Assembly: GCA_035610835.1 (NCBI GenBank)
Contig: CM069455.1
Coordinates: forward strand, 50,634,639 to 50,698,638
DNA from: Ophiura sarsii
Taxonomy: Eukaryota > Echinodermata > Ophiuroidea > Amphilepidida > Ophiuridae
Length of the DNA stretch: 64,000 nt
Direction of reading: 5' to 3'
This document shows positions 49,482 to 60,521 of this stretch, piece after piece (position 1 is the stretch's first letter; each line of letters starts with the position of its first letter). Under the pieces are notes generated by a model. That model worked only from the letters and a program-made list of their open reading frames with translations, did no database searches and was not told the DNA's origin. Both the position numbers and the translations under genes were made by a program.

Positions 49482-49733
49482 TTTCTGCGCGGAGAAAAGT
49501 GACACCAAAAGTCACCGTGACCCCCCCCCCCCACCACGGGATTTGAACCACAGACTTCCAGCACCAGCGAAGGATTCACCACTACACCACGGGTGTCAAG
49601 GCTTCTTGGCCGAGTATACTCGGCCGCGTATATAGCGTGGGTCCATTTTATCCTCGACAAACTTGCACGCCGGGTGGAACATAGAGATTGGCTCGTTGGA
49701 TTCTGTTGGAGTTGGCAGGGTTAGGGTTAATAC
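49482..49733 (-). mobile_element. tRNA-derived SINE-like unit, copy 2
   Basis: Direct repeat of copy 1, about 343 bp downstream, with scattered substitutions and small indels (CAGCGAAGG for CAGCGGCGAAGG). Similarity includes the GGCCGAGTATACTCGGCCGC palindrome downstream of the tRNA part. Confidence 0.72.
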
Positions 49734-49744
49734 AATTGAACATA

Positions 49745-50212
49745 CATAATATGTAAAAATGCACGAACATAGTATCAGTTATACACCTTATTAAAATAAG
49801 TAAGTCTTTAAACATAGTATTAGTTTTACAGCCTATTAAATAAGTGAGTCTTATAGTATATTATCAGTTGTACACCTTATTAAATAAGTGGGTTTTTAAC
49901 ATAGTATCAGTTTTACACCTTATTAGAAATGTGAGTCTTTAAACATAGTATCAGTTATACACTTTATTGATTAAGTGAGTCTTATAACATAGCATCAGTT
50001 ATACACTTTATTAATTAAGTGATTCTTATAACATATATAGTATCAGTTATACACCTTATTAAATAAGGTAGTCTTATAACATAGTATCAGTTATACACTT
50101 TATTAAATAAGTGAGTCTTATAACATAGTTTCAGCTATACACCGTATTAAGTAAGTAAGTCTTTAACATAGTATCAGTTATACGCCTTATTAAGAAAGTG
50201 AGTCTTTAAACA
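49745..50212. repeat. About 42-bp minisatellite, roughly 11 copies
   Basis: Unit consensus close to ACATAGTATCAGTTATACAC plus CTTATTAAATAAGTGAGTCTT. Copies differ at several bases and in length. Confidence 0.9.
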
Positions 50213-50400
50213 ATGAGTCAAAAATCAGGCGGTTGTGTTTGCAGCATAAAAACACACGAACTCACGAACACACGATATCCACAAAATCAGGCGGTTGTGT
50301 TTGCAGCATATAAACACACGAACTCACGAACACACGATATCCACAAAATCAGGCGGTTGTGTTTGCAGCATACAAACTCACGAACTGGATATTTCCAGGA
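50213..50400. repeat. About 60-bp tandem repeat, 3 copies
   Basis: Copies start AAAATCAGGCGGTTGTGTTT and contain CACACGAACTCACGAACACA. A related ACGAACTCACGAACTC run recurs near 50522-50545. Confidence 0.85.
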
Positions 50401-50632
50401 AAGAGGCGGTTGGGTTTGTTTGATAAACTAACCAACTCACTACAAGGGAGGAGTTTCATGAGTTCGTGACTTGGAGCCAAAATTTCTTTACTATTTCTTT
50501 ATTTTCAAAGTGTACAAGTCACGAACTCACGAACTCACGAACTCAGTATTGTCGGCACGAGTTCGTGAGTTTGTGCGTTCATACCCTAACCGCCTGGCAC
50601 TAAATCTCTTCCGTAATATTAAAACCTAGTAA

Positions 50633-50979
50633 GGGACGCACCATTAGATACACAGGGGGGTTGGCATGGAAGTTTTAAAAATAAAAAACTTTGCCAACTA
50701 TCCAGGAAAAAAACTCACTTTGCCAGGAAAAAAGAAGAAGAAGATGACCCACTGCCGAGTAAAAAAAAGAAGAAGATGACTCGCCCGACTCACCCAACTC
50801 AATGTACAGAAAAACAGTAAAACCTAAAAAAACAAAACTTTGCCGCCTTTGGCGAAAAACAAACAAACTTGCCGCCAAAAGGCGCCAAAAAAAAAAAGGC
50901 GCCTACTTCGGTGATAAAAAAAAAATTCGCCCGACCCCAACTTCCATGCATGCCCCCTGAAAATCAAATGGTGCGTCCC
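50633..50979. mobile_element. Harbinger-like MITE, 347 bp, TAA target
   Basis: Ends GGGACGCACCATTAGATACA and the inverse of GGGACGCACCATTTGATTTT, bordered by TAA on both sides (50630-50632, 50980-50982). A second inner pair GGCATG.ATGGAAG also inverts. The interior is A-rich. Confidence 0.8.
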
Positions 50980-51141
50980 TAAGTGTTCTTGCCCCTGCAC
51001 ATTGTATAAAGCAACACTTGCTATGCATAACCGTTGGGCAGTTTTTGCTTTGTTCATGTTGAAGGGGGAAAACATACAAGGTTTTAACAGAACAGCCACG
51101 TTAATATTTATATTGGAACAGTTTTTATTTCGATTATAATG

Positions 51142-51190
51142 AAGTTTTAGGTTTCAAACGCCATTTTATGGCGTTTGAAACCTAAAACTT
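51142..51190. repeat. Perfect hairpin, 22-bp arms
   Basis: AAGTTTTAGGTTTCAAACGC-CA and its inverse around a 5-base TTTTA loop. Confidence 0.9.
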
Positions 51191-51555
51191 ATCTCAAGTA
51201 TTTCAGATTGATTGATATCCTGTGACAAATAATGCCCCAAGTGTTGTGAGTGTATATTTGTATATAGTCACTGAAATGCCATAATGCTGAACATGGCATA
51301 ACTTATTTAAATCAAGTTGCCATGGGAATTATATTACCACACAAGTCTGACATAAATGTATACCCTAAACCCTTAAGCTATCATTCTTAATATATATTGG
51401 CGCTATTATTATTACCAGACTGAAAATGTGATTATAAAAAAATGTCAGTATAATATTAAACGGACGAACATATTCTTTTTTATATACGTTATTCATATAT
51501 TCTTGTTCATTGATTGATTAAAAGTGGGTCACATGATCAAAAATAAACTCGCTAT

Positions 51556-51642
51556 TTTGCCAAAAGTACTATTTACGGCTCCCAAAAGTACTATTTACGG
51601 CTCCCAAAAGTACTATTTAAGGCTCCCAAGAAGACTATTTAC
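51556..51642. repeat. 21-bp tandem repeat, 4 copies
   Basis: Unit AAAAGTACTATTTACGGCTCC, the last copies diverged. Confidence 0.9.
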
Positions 51643-51866
51643 GGCGCACTGGTGCGCTGGTAGTGTCACGCGGCATTGTACTCCGCATGACGTGAGAGGT
51701 CGCACAATTTGCATCCCCAGGCGCAGCGTGGCGATTGTTCGATAAACTTTTAAAACTTTTTAACTGATGAAGATTGGAACTTACCGGATGATTTTTGCAT
51801 TTGAACTTTATGGAACTACAAATATATGAATGACGTATATAAAACAAATATATACTGCCTTTATTC

Positions 51867-51996
51867 GAGTCTCTGGATTAAAACTATGGTCCCTCGGTGA
51901 CTGCAATAGTGCTATTTTGCTTCGGGGCTGCGCCCCTCAACAAAATAGCACTATTGCAGTCACCTCGGGCCCATAGTTTTAACCAGAGTCTCTCAT
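51867..51996. mobile_element. Fold-back element, about 130 bp
   Basis: GAGTCTCTGG...AAAACTATGGTCCC and CAATAGTGCTATTTTG are followed by their inverse; the loop holds GGGGCTGCGCCCC. Similar in style to 45590-45727. Confidence 0.75.
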
Positions 51997-52478
51997 GGCA
52001 GTATATATTTGTATATTTTCTTCGATATGCAAAGTGCCTTTGACCTTTGACATGTGTATTATACGATGTATATGGATTGTAATTTGGAGTGTGCATTGGT
52101 GATAAGGCCACTTGAGTCTATACAGTGGTGAATATTAAAACAAGAAAAACTTTAAAATAATTGTGTGCTGTGTTATTATTGAATTAGCGAAACTGTTGCA
52201 GTTTATGAAGAAAAAAAACATTACCATACAACACAGAAGTAAGAAGTGAGACTAGAGAATACTATTTGGTTGCTATATATAGCTTTATTAAAGATTCCTG
52301 TATGCTTTTAGGTCGATGCTTGTCTATATATAGGATTGTGTAAGTGTGTTGTATTGCATGACACAATTCACCAAATATGCCATGCAGAATCGGATTACCC
52401 CCAAAATGAAACTTATAGGTAACCGACCCTGTGACCCGCTTTTACACTAAATTAACTCGTAATAAATATAAGAGGACC

Positions 52479-52513
52479 TGACGTTTCGATTCTAACAGAA
52501 TCTTTATCGAAGG
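52479..52513 (-). ncRNA. Degenerate hammerhead-ribozyme-like motif
   Basis: On the minus strand, TCGATAAAG, a stem-loop ATTC-TGTTA-GAAT, then CGAAACGTC. Penelope-like elements carry hammerheads of the form CUGANGAAG-stem-CGAAACGUC. Here the CUGAUGA box is altered, including the catalytic G, so it is probably inactive. Confidence 0.45.
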
Positions 52514-53322
52514 TAAAATGACAGAATACAACATATACACAACATATATATAGACAGAGGAACAATGAGCAGGAAGTAAAGTGACAGATGGATGAATGGG
52601 GGAAGGAAATTCAAACTTGACAGCTGATTGATGAATTGGATAATGTAACAAAAGGATGATATAGACAAAGGGGAGATTAAAAAGTAAAAGGCAAATAGGA
52701 TATAAAAAAATGGAGAGTAAAATCCATAATGGTGATTGATGACTACAAATAGATAATAACAATGGATGGAAATGAAAAATGACACGGGTTAATAGGCCTA
52801 AGGTAACAAATAATGGAAATGCACTGGAACAAGTAATGAAAATTACTGTGCATAGGAGACAATGTTGAAAATGAAAACAGAGTATCACACATAAAAAGAA
52901 GTAAACAAATTGAAAAAATGGGTGAAAAATACAATTGATAGGTTAATCAGATACAAATGGAGGAGGTGGGGGGGGGGGGGGGGTTGAGTCTAATCGTTCC
53001 CTTCCTGGCAGGGATAGCACTGGATCAAAAATATGAGAGGTCCTATGAAATTTTTCAGGACCCCGTAGGACTTCAAAAAACAAATTTAGGGGTTCCTTAA
53101 GAGATTGAGGGTCCTGAAGTTTGGGTATTTGAAAATTTTACTTTTTTACGGACAGTTTTAATGAATTTATATTGTGAGCAAAGGATGGATATGTAATTTA
53201 CAGAATTTCTTAAGGTTTCCATTTCCATATCGTCAAATTTAAAGGGTCCCTTCAATTTTGATCGGGACCTGCAAGTCTTTCCAATTTGAAATCTGACGCG
53301 TCACTACAAGAAAGTGAGAGGT

Positions 53323-53597
53323 CTAGGATACGACCCCTGCTTTCTGGATGTTTCGGCCATGGGGCTGAATAGTGAGAAGACGTTTCATCCATAGCTTCTC
53401 TCTACTGAGACGTACCACTTCTGAACGGCTACCTAAAGATTCAATGCCCTGTAAGATCATATCAGACATAGTGTGGTTGGGAAGGTTAAAGTGGTGTCCG
53501 ACAGGTGGCTTGTTGGTGTTGACCGTCGATCTGTGTCCATAGAAGCGCTTCTTCAGTGAGATTTTGGTCTCATCAACATACTGGACTCCACACACTC
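53323..53597 (-). pseudogene. GIY-YIG endonuclease, C-terminal part, of a Penelope-like element
   Basis: Reads RVCGVQYVDETKISLKKRFY, GHRSTVN, PVGHHFNLPNH and REKLWMKRLLTIQPHGRN. C-G-x-x-Y-V-x-E-T, L..R...H, V..HF and R...E..W are the usual PLE GIY-YIG landmarks; the first Gly of YVGET is Asp here. It ends about 275 bp from the transposon junction. Confidence 0.88.
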
Positions 53598-53599
53598 TA

Positions 53600-54854
53600 C
53601 ACTCTCAGAACAAAGGTTAAAATCTTTAACCATGTTGGTTACAATTTTAACCAACGGGAGGTTACCAGGTGAACCACACAATTGGTTGGTTAAAACCGTA
53701 ACCAACAGCTGTTGGTTAAACTTTGACCTGTGGTTGGTTACAATTTTTAATCATTTGTCGGTTAATATGTTTTAACCAACAGTGGTTGGTTAAAAAATAT
53801 TGGTTAAACTTTTATTTTGTTTGCTTAACTTTGACATGTGGTTGGTTAAAACTTTTAATCATTTGTTGGTTAATTCTGCTAAATTTAACCAATTGTTGGT
53901 TAATCCTGCTTGATAAATAACTTGGGTTGGTTAAAACCTAACCATTTGTTGGTTAAACCTGCTTAATATTTAACATGGGGTTGGTTAAAACCTAACCATT
54001 TGTTGGTTAAATCTGCTTCATATTTAACATGGGGTTGGTTAAAACTTAACCATTTGTTGGTTAAATCTGCCTCATATTTAAAATGGGGTTGGTTAAAACT
54101 TAACCATTTGTTGGTTAATTCTCATTGACGCACTGGGCAGTAGCTCTGTTATTGTATGGCTATGAAGTATTGCTGCGACATCATGGCAGACGACGGAGTG
54201 TTTCAAGGTACATATACGCTACGGTGAAAATACGATGTAGGAAGTCTATGGTAGGCTTCGTAGCAAGCTTAACCATACATGCATGTTGTAGTAAGTGAAG
54301 GTAAAATAGTGTCCTAAATCTGCCTTTCTTGATAGACAAATACCATGATATTGTACTGTTTAGCTCAGACAGTTACATACTTATTAAATTGCCGTATTAA
54401 GAAATCAATCTTGTACCTTGAAACCCTTCTATATGCGTCTCCAGACCCCACAACCGGAGCGTTGCAATCACTTGGTCGTCCGCCATTTTGGCAAAAAGAG
54501 AGTGAACGGGCCAGCCTCGTTTTGATGTCTCAGCAACACACCACATTTTTAACCAACGTTGTGCAATAGAGATTTTTCACCAACACATGTTGATTAAAAT
54601 GTAACCAACAATTTGATAATATGCGCAAAATATTTTCCCGCCATTGAAATTCTTTGGCGGGAATCTTATTGTTGGTTAACATTATGATGCCTTAACCAAC
54701 GTTGAATAAACCAAAAATTAATCATATTTGTACTCTTTAACCAACGCAATATTAAAAGTAATTTTTAACCAACGCTTCATTTTTAACCAATGTAGTACAC
54801 TTTTTAACCAACATTCTTTTAACCCATGGTTTTTTAATATCTGTTCTGAGGGTG
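53600..54854. mobile_element. DNA transposon rich in TTGGTTAA repeats, 1255 bp, TA target
   Basis: Inverted ends CACTCTCAGAACA and the inverse of CACCCTCAGAACA, bordered by TA. The left half has dozens of GTTGGTTAAA motifs, several in 57-60-bp periods (53930-54120). The right half carries the inverse TTTAACCAAC. No transposase was seen. It disrupts the Penelope ORF. Confidence 0.85.
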
Positions 54855-55020
54855 TACATGATAAGAGGTAAATGACATTAGATGTGGTACAAGTGATGTG
54901 ACCCTTCGTCTTCGTAGGTGGCATGGGTGGTGTGACTGGTGAAGGAATCGCCTTCCTTGATGTGTTCCCGGCAAACGACGCACCTGCTGGTCGACTCGCG
55001 CTAACTTGGGGGAATGCCTG
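54855..55020 (-). pseudogene. GIY-YIG endonuclease, N-terminal part, of the same Penelope-like element
   Basis: Minus-strand reading gives CVVCREHIKEGDSFTSH in one frame, then KTKGHITCTTSNVIYLLSC in another, so there is one frameshift. NVIYLLSC joins in frame to RVCGVQYV at 53597 if one TA copy and the inserted transposon are removed. Confidence 0.82.
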
Positions 55021-55380
55021 CCATTAATATACCAAGATGCCACATGTAAATTGATGTAGGGAAAGGGTAATTAATCTTCCAGACCAGATGTGAAAATCAC
55101 AAAAGAAAATAGCCACCTCCTGTAAAATGGGCTTTAGATGATGCATGTGAAATATCATATATTTCACGGTATGTGGTTTCCCAATTTGAAAGAAGAAAAC
55201 AAATGTTCCCTCCTTCAAGACAATTATTGCACAGATATATTATATGAAAGAAGAAAACAAATGTTCACTCTTTCAACACAATTATTGCACAGATACATTA
55301 TATGATGTTTTTCTTCAACATGCAAATATACAGTGAATTAAAATTATTATACCAAAATAGGATCAGTAAATAGTTTATTT

Positions 55381-55670
55381 CGAGCATAGAGTTTACAAAC
55401 AATAAGAAAGAACATTATCCGAGGGAGTGAATATTCAAATCCTGTTAAAATATATTAATCTTTTTAAATACTGGAGCTCAAACAGTGATACATGGCTTTT
55501 CTGTAGTGATAGACAACGTGTCTGTAGCGCTCTTACCCAGGATCAACAGGTCAACTCTATTGGGAGCGTTTGGTATAGTATATTTCGAGCCTCGAGTTTA
55601 CAAACAATTAGAAAGAACACTATCCGAGGGAGTGAAAATTAAAATCTTGTAAAAATATATTAATCTGTTT
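55381..55670. repeat. About 85-bp direct repeat, two copies 207 bp apart
   Basis: AGTTTACAAACAAT, AGAAAGAAC and TATCCGAGGGAGTGAA occur at 55390-55450 and again at 55597-55657. Another duplication (ATATGAAAGAAGAAAACAAA) lies at about 55241. Nothing gene-like seen in 55040-56140. Confidence 0.75.
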
Positions 55671-56148
55671 AAATCTGGTGGTAACTTCATAAGTGCATTA
55701 TACCCTCCAGCTCTCTTTCAACAAGTGTGCTAATGTACATCATCCATCAAAATCACTGAAACTCAAAATAAACTTTGCCCACGATAGCCAGTTTTTGTAC
55801 ATTAAACGTTGTCTGTCATTGGTCACCAGCTATTTACAATTGGGATACCAGATATAAACTCGCTGTCTATTGGTTCGACCAAGAGTGTGCATTGCATTAG
55901 TGGACCAAATCACTTGCTGTAGATATTAATGCGAGGCCTGTGGAGGTCTGTGATAAAGCATTTTATTTTTTTAGTATACTTTACAACGTGGTTCAAAATC
56001 GTGCTGCCAATAGTCATCAGACCGGACCATTTGATCGAAAAGCCACCTCTTCATTTCCTATCAATATATATTTTTTATCAATGTAAGAAAGTTGAGCATA
56101 TATACTGATATTTTCTTGATTTAAGTAGAGATGGTTTAAAAGCGCAGA

Positions 56149-56149
<1 letters not shown>

Positions 56150-56187
<38 letters not shown>
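56150..56187. repeat. Poly-G tract, about 37 G
   Basis: Longest homopolymer in the window. Confidence 0.9.
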
Positions 56188-56188
<1 letters not shown>

Positions 56189-56889
56189 CTGATGGAGATG
56201 TTCCCCTCCCTCATAATTGGATTTTTTGTCAATTTTCGAACCAATTAGGTGCGATTTGGTATGTTCCTTTGACCGATATTTTATTGAAAAGCAATCACTT
56301 TATTTCCAATAAATACTGGCTTTTTATATAGGCCTATGCCAGAGAGAAGTTGTGCATACTGATATATATATATATATTGATTTAAAATTGTTATATTGAA
56401 AACACTTTAGGTGTAAAAAAGAATATCGATAGTGATACTAGTTACCTCCAAAATATCATACGTACGCGTATATATACACGTCAGGTTCTTATATCCCTCG
56501 CATGCCTCCCCCGCCCGCCTTTTCGTACCCCACCATTTTCTTTTCCCCACGCCCCCACCTGGATCCGCAACTGATTACAATGGTGTAGTTTTTTGTTGTA
56601 TTTTGCAAGGAAACAAAGCTGTAACAAACTTCTCAAACTCCTCTGAAACACCTGAACAAAAGGGCTATGACTGAAATAAAGAAAAAAAAACTAAAATTGA
56701 AGCGGACCCAAATAAAATGAAGCTGGAGGGGACGCTAAACATGTTAATTTTTTACATTTTGCCTCATGTGCTATCCTGCTCTTTAATGACACTGTTCATG
56801 TTATAAAATTTGAATACACAAACAGATACACCTAATCCCGAGTGGGGTGTGTTTCATCACCGTGGAGCCAGGAACAGGTGAGTGTAATC

Positions 56890-57040
56890 AGCACTTTCCA
56901 CGCGGCTATTGGTTTTACCATATACAAAACAGATTTTTCAGAAACCTTTCTCAACTTTCAAAGTTTATCTCAAGAATTACTGAACCAATACTAGGCATGT
57001 GTGTACTTCTTTTAATGCATTTCTCATGGTGATTCTATTA
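56890..57040. mobile_element. CCACGCGGC-type MITE, truncated by the 890-bp array
   Basis: Starts CACTTTCCACGCGGCTATTG and matches 2768-2930. The right end is cut exactly where the tandem array starts (57041). Confidence 0.7.
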
Positions 57041-59424
57041 CCACCAGACGCTAGAATTTAACACACAAAAAGTTGTTTTTGCCGTTGCCTCGTGTCAAGC
57101 GAGATACATGTATATAACATTTCATTTATTTCATTAAGGACTGCCAACCCATGCTCAAATCATACACCACATGTTTTTTCATAAAACACAGTAAATTGGA
57201 AGGCGGAAAGGCAAGAGTCATAGAGCAGGACTCCTCCCTTTTTCCGCCTGTTCCTGGGCAGAGAAACCCAATTAGAACCCCTTGCAAACGCAAACACACT
57301 GAGAACAATACAATAATAATGTCGAACCCGACTGAAATTGAGACTTGAGGCTAGTCCTGAAATTTTCTTTTGTATAGCCGAAACCGGAACACATATTTGC
57401 GATCATTTTTGAACTACTATTTTATCCTCACTTATTATTAGATTGGAATAAATTTTGAATAAGGCCATCAGCCTATTTAGGTTGATTATGGACCTTTTTT
57501 CCCCCGCTCCTCAGACAGGCATCATCTGAAAAATTAGAGCGCACCACACACCTGTAACAAATTTCAACCTTTTTTGAACGTGTCGTTCACTCATTATTTT
57601 GATTTTAATCCATTTTACTTTGACAAACCAAAAAACACTGCCAGACAAACAATCACGCATTCTGCCAGTGGGCAACCCCACACAAGGGAGGGTGGGTGGG
57701 AATTTTTGATAAAGTGAGAAGAACCTCTCGCTTTGTAGACACGAAAGAATATGATTAAAAATATCAGATGAGGCGACCGTGAAAACAACAGGGGAGGGGC
57801 GTCAACAACCGGCGTTGCCACCCGGCGTAGGATTGGTCAACGATCCACCGGAAGTGCGAATCTGGACCCGACCATTCTAGCACAGGTGTTAAATGGAAAT
57901 TCTTTTCGATGCCTCAATAATTTCTAATTACCACCAGACGCTAGAATTTAACACACAAAAAGTTGTTTTTGCCGTTGCCTCGTGTCAAGCGAGATACATG
58001 TATATAACATTTCATTTATTTCATTAAGGACTGCCAACCCATGCTCAAATCATACACCACATGTTTTTTCATAAAACACAGTAAATTGGAAGGCGGAAAG
58101 GCAAGAGTCATAGAGCAGGACTCCTCCCTTTTTCCGCCTGTTCCTGGGCAGAGAAACCCAATTAGAACCCCTTGCAAACGCAAACACACTGAGAACAATA
58201 CAATAATAATGTCGAACCCGACTGAAATTGAGACTTGAGGCTAGTCCTGAAATTTTCTTTTGTATAGCCGAAACCGGAACACATATTTGCGATCATTTTT
58301 GAACTACTATTTTATCCTCACTTATTATTAGATTGGAATAAATTTTGAATAAGGCCATCAGCCTATTTAGGTTGATTATGGACCTTTTTTCCCCCGCTCC
58401 TCAGACAGGCATCATCTGAAAAATTAGAGCGCACCACACACCTGTAACAAATTTCAACCTTTTTTGAACGTGTCGTTCACTCATTATTTTGATTTTAATC
58501 CATTTTACTTTGACAAACCAAAAAACACTGCCAGACAAACAATCACGCATTCTGCCAGTGGGCAACCCCACACAAGGGAGGGTGGGTGGGAATTTTTGAT
58601 AAAGTGAGAAGAACCTCTCGCTTTGTAGACACGAAAGAATATGATTAAAAATATCAGATGAGGCGACCGTGAAAACAACAGGGGAGGGGCGTCAACAACC
58701 GGCGTTGCCACCCGGCGTAGGATTGGTCAACGATCCACCGGAAGTGCGAATCTGGACCCGACCATTCTAGCACAGGTGTTAAATGGAAATTCTTTTCGAT
58801 GCCTCAATAATTTCTAATTACCACCAGACGCTAGAATTTAACACACAAAAAGTTGTTTTTGCCGTTGCCTCGTGTCAAGCGAGATACATGTATATAACAT
58901 TTCATTTATTTCATTAAGGACTGCCAACCCATGCTCAAATCATACACCACATGTTTTTTCATAAAACACAGTAAATTGGAAGGCGGAAAGGCAAGAGTCA
59001 TAGAGCAGGACTCCTCCCTTTTTCCGCCTGTTCCTGGGCAGAGAAACCCAATTAGAACCCCTTGCAAACGCAAACACACTGAGAACAATACAATAATAAT
59101 GTCGAACCCGACTGAAATTGAGACTTGAGGCTAGTCCTGAAATTTTCTTTTGTATAGCCGAAACCGGAACACATATTTGCGATCATTTTTGAACTACTAT
59201 TTTATCCTCACTTATTATTAGATTGGAATAAATTTTGAATAAGGCCATCAGCCTATTTAGGTTGATTATGGACCTTTTTTCCCCCGCTCCTCAGACAGGC
59301 ATCATCTGAAAAATTAGAGCGCACCACACACCTGTAACAAATTTCAACCTTTTTTGAACGTGTCGTTCACTCATTATTTTGATTTTAATCCATTTTACTT
59401 TGACAAACCAAAAAACACTGCCAA
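57041..59424. repeat. 890-bp tandem array, 2 full units and part of a third
   Basis: Units start with CCACCAGACGCTAGAATTTA at 57041, 57931 and 58821 and end with TTTCTAATTA. The copies appear identical. Unit 3 breaks off at about 59424 and its last 230 bp are found at 63767-63996. Short open frames inside repeat with the unit and show no domain. Confidence 0.95.
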
Positions 59425-59524
59425 ACAAGTACTTGGCTTTGACATCTCGTCAACGACAAATACTTGCCTAGCCCCCCCCCCCCCCCCCCCCCCCAGGCAA
59501 AGGGGTAGACTCCCCCTGCCAGGC

Positions 59525-59660
59525 ACAAGGGGTGGATTCAGGAATTCACAAGTGGGGGGGGGGGGCGAAGCGTGGTTCACGGGTGAGGCACGCTTGCGAA
59601 GTAAAGGAGGCAGAGCCCCTAGCGGGGTGCTGCCCCGTTGGCGATTTTAAATTTTGTTAC
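59525..59660. mobile_element. DNA-transposon terminal fragment with G tract
   Basis: GGGGTGGATTCAGGAATT, a G run, GCAGAGCCCCTAGCGGGGTG and GGCGATTTTAAATTTTG resemble hAT-type ends built on GGCGGATCCAGG. A long C tract lies just upstream (59473-59494). Confidence 0.45.
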
Positions 59661-60105
59661 ACCGTATTATTTTACATAATAAAATAATATCAAACCTGAC
59701 CAGCATTTATCAAAGCCCAACATAATGCCGGCCTTCGTCCACTTTGAGGTTAGGAAAACCATTTAAGAATCCCGCCGTGATGGAAGCCAGCTGCGGAAAA
59801 CTCGAAAAAACCCTTTGGGAAAACCGAGAACCATAGTATTTGGCCCTTGAGTTGACTGCTTACCATCCCGTGCCAATCCGGAGGTTGAATTCTTAAATAA
59901 TACCCACCAAAAGTTTCCACTCAATCGTATGAAGTAAAACAACAGAGGCTAGCTAACAGGTAAAACAAAATAGCCATAACCAGTTTAAAATCAAAGCCCA
60001 GTTGTATACGGAAACCCGTCCCCCGTAACCATGAATATATTAGTGATTTCGGAGTCAAAACCCATTTCTTGACAGTAAATCATTGGAAGTTACAACATTG
60101 TCCAC

Positions 60106-60521
60106 ATCACCGTTGAAGGCACATTAAGTGGTGTTGAAATTTTTTAAATTTTTAAAAAATTACATCAGAATTCAAGATGAACATTAAAAATGGCCATTAC
60201 TGTTGTTTCTACTAGCAAAAACACAGCAAAACTTGATTAAAACAATAACATCGCAATTTATTGAAAAACGCCCTCTATGCAAATATGGTTCACGTAATGT
60301 ATCGCGCGTACTGCAGGGGGATACTGTTGGACGTAAAATGCTCGTCCCGTGGGACGAGCATTTTTTAAATCGACGTTTTCTTGTACATAGAGGGCTGATT
60401 TGTCAAAATACTTATAGGTGTAAGTTCATACATGTAATACAATTATAAAAATATATTAAACCCAGATGTTATCATAATTGAGGGCGCATCCTCCAACACA
60501 TCTCTTAGTGCCCCTTTAAAT
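60106..60521. mobile_element. Possible MITE with inner hairpins
   Basis: The right end CATCTCTTAGTGCCCCTTTAA resembles the TTAA element at 46203-46568. Inside, GCCCTCTATG and CATAGAGGGC pair, and AAAATGCTCGTCCC-GT-GGGACGAGCATTTT is a perfect 14-bp-arm hairpin (60337-60366). Confidence 0.5.

Larger units (their letters stand above)
52470..55020 (-). mobile_element. Penelope-like element 3' part (GIY-YIG), interrupted
   Basis: Coding direction is minus. The C-terminal GIY-YIG endonuclease of a Penelope-like element is split between 54856-55020 and 53323-53597 by a DNA transposon. A degraded hammerhead-like motif lies downstream at 52479-52513. The reverse transcriptase part was not found to the right, so the copy is 5'-truncated. 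It contains a G tract near 52970-52983. Confidence 0.8.

Noticed and set aside
49122..49635. Open frames with PGFEPRTSSTS-like peptides
   Set aside because: Antisense translation of a tRNA-like B box; a common artefact of tRNA-derived repeats.
52442..52934. Hydrophobic minus-strand frame of 148 codons as a membrane protein
   Set aside because: Low-complexity AT-rich sequence read as Phe/Leu/Ile. It overlaps the Penelope 3' region, with another frame of similar composition.
57126..59128. Repeated 60-68-codon open frames on both strands
   Set aside because: They recur only because the 890-bp unit is tandemly repeated. No domain and no splice context.
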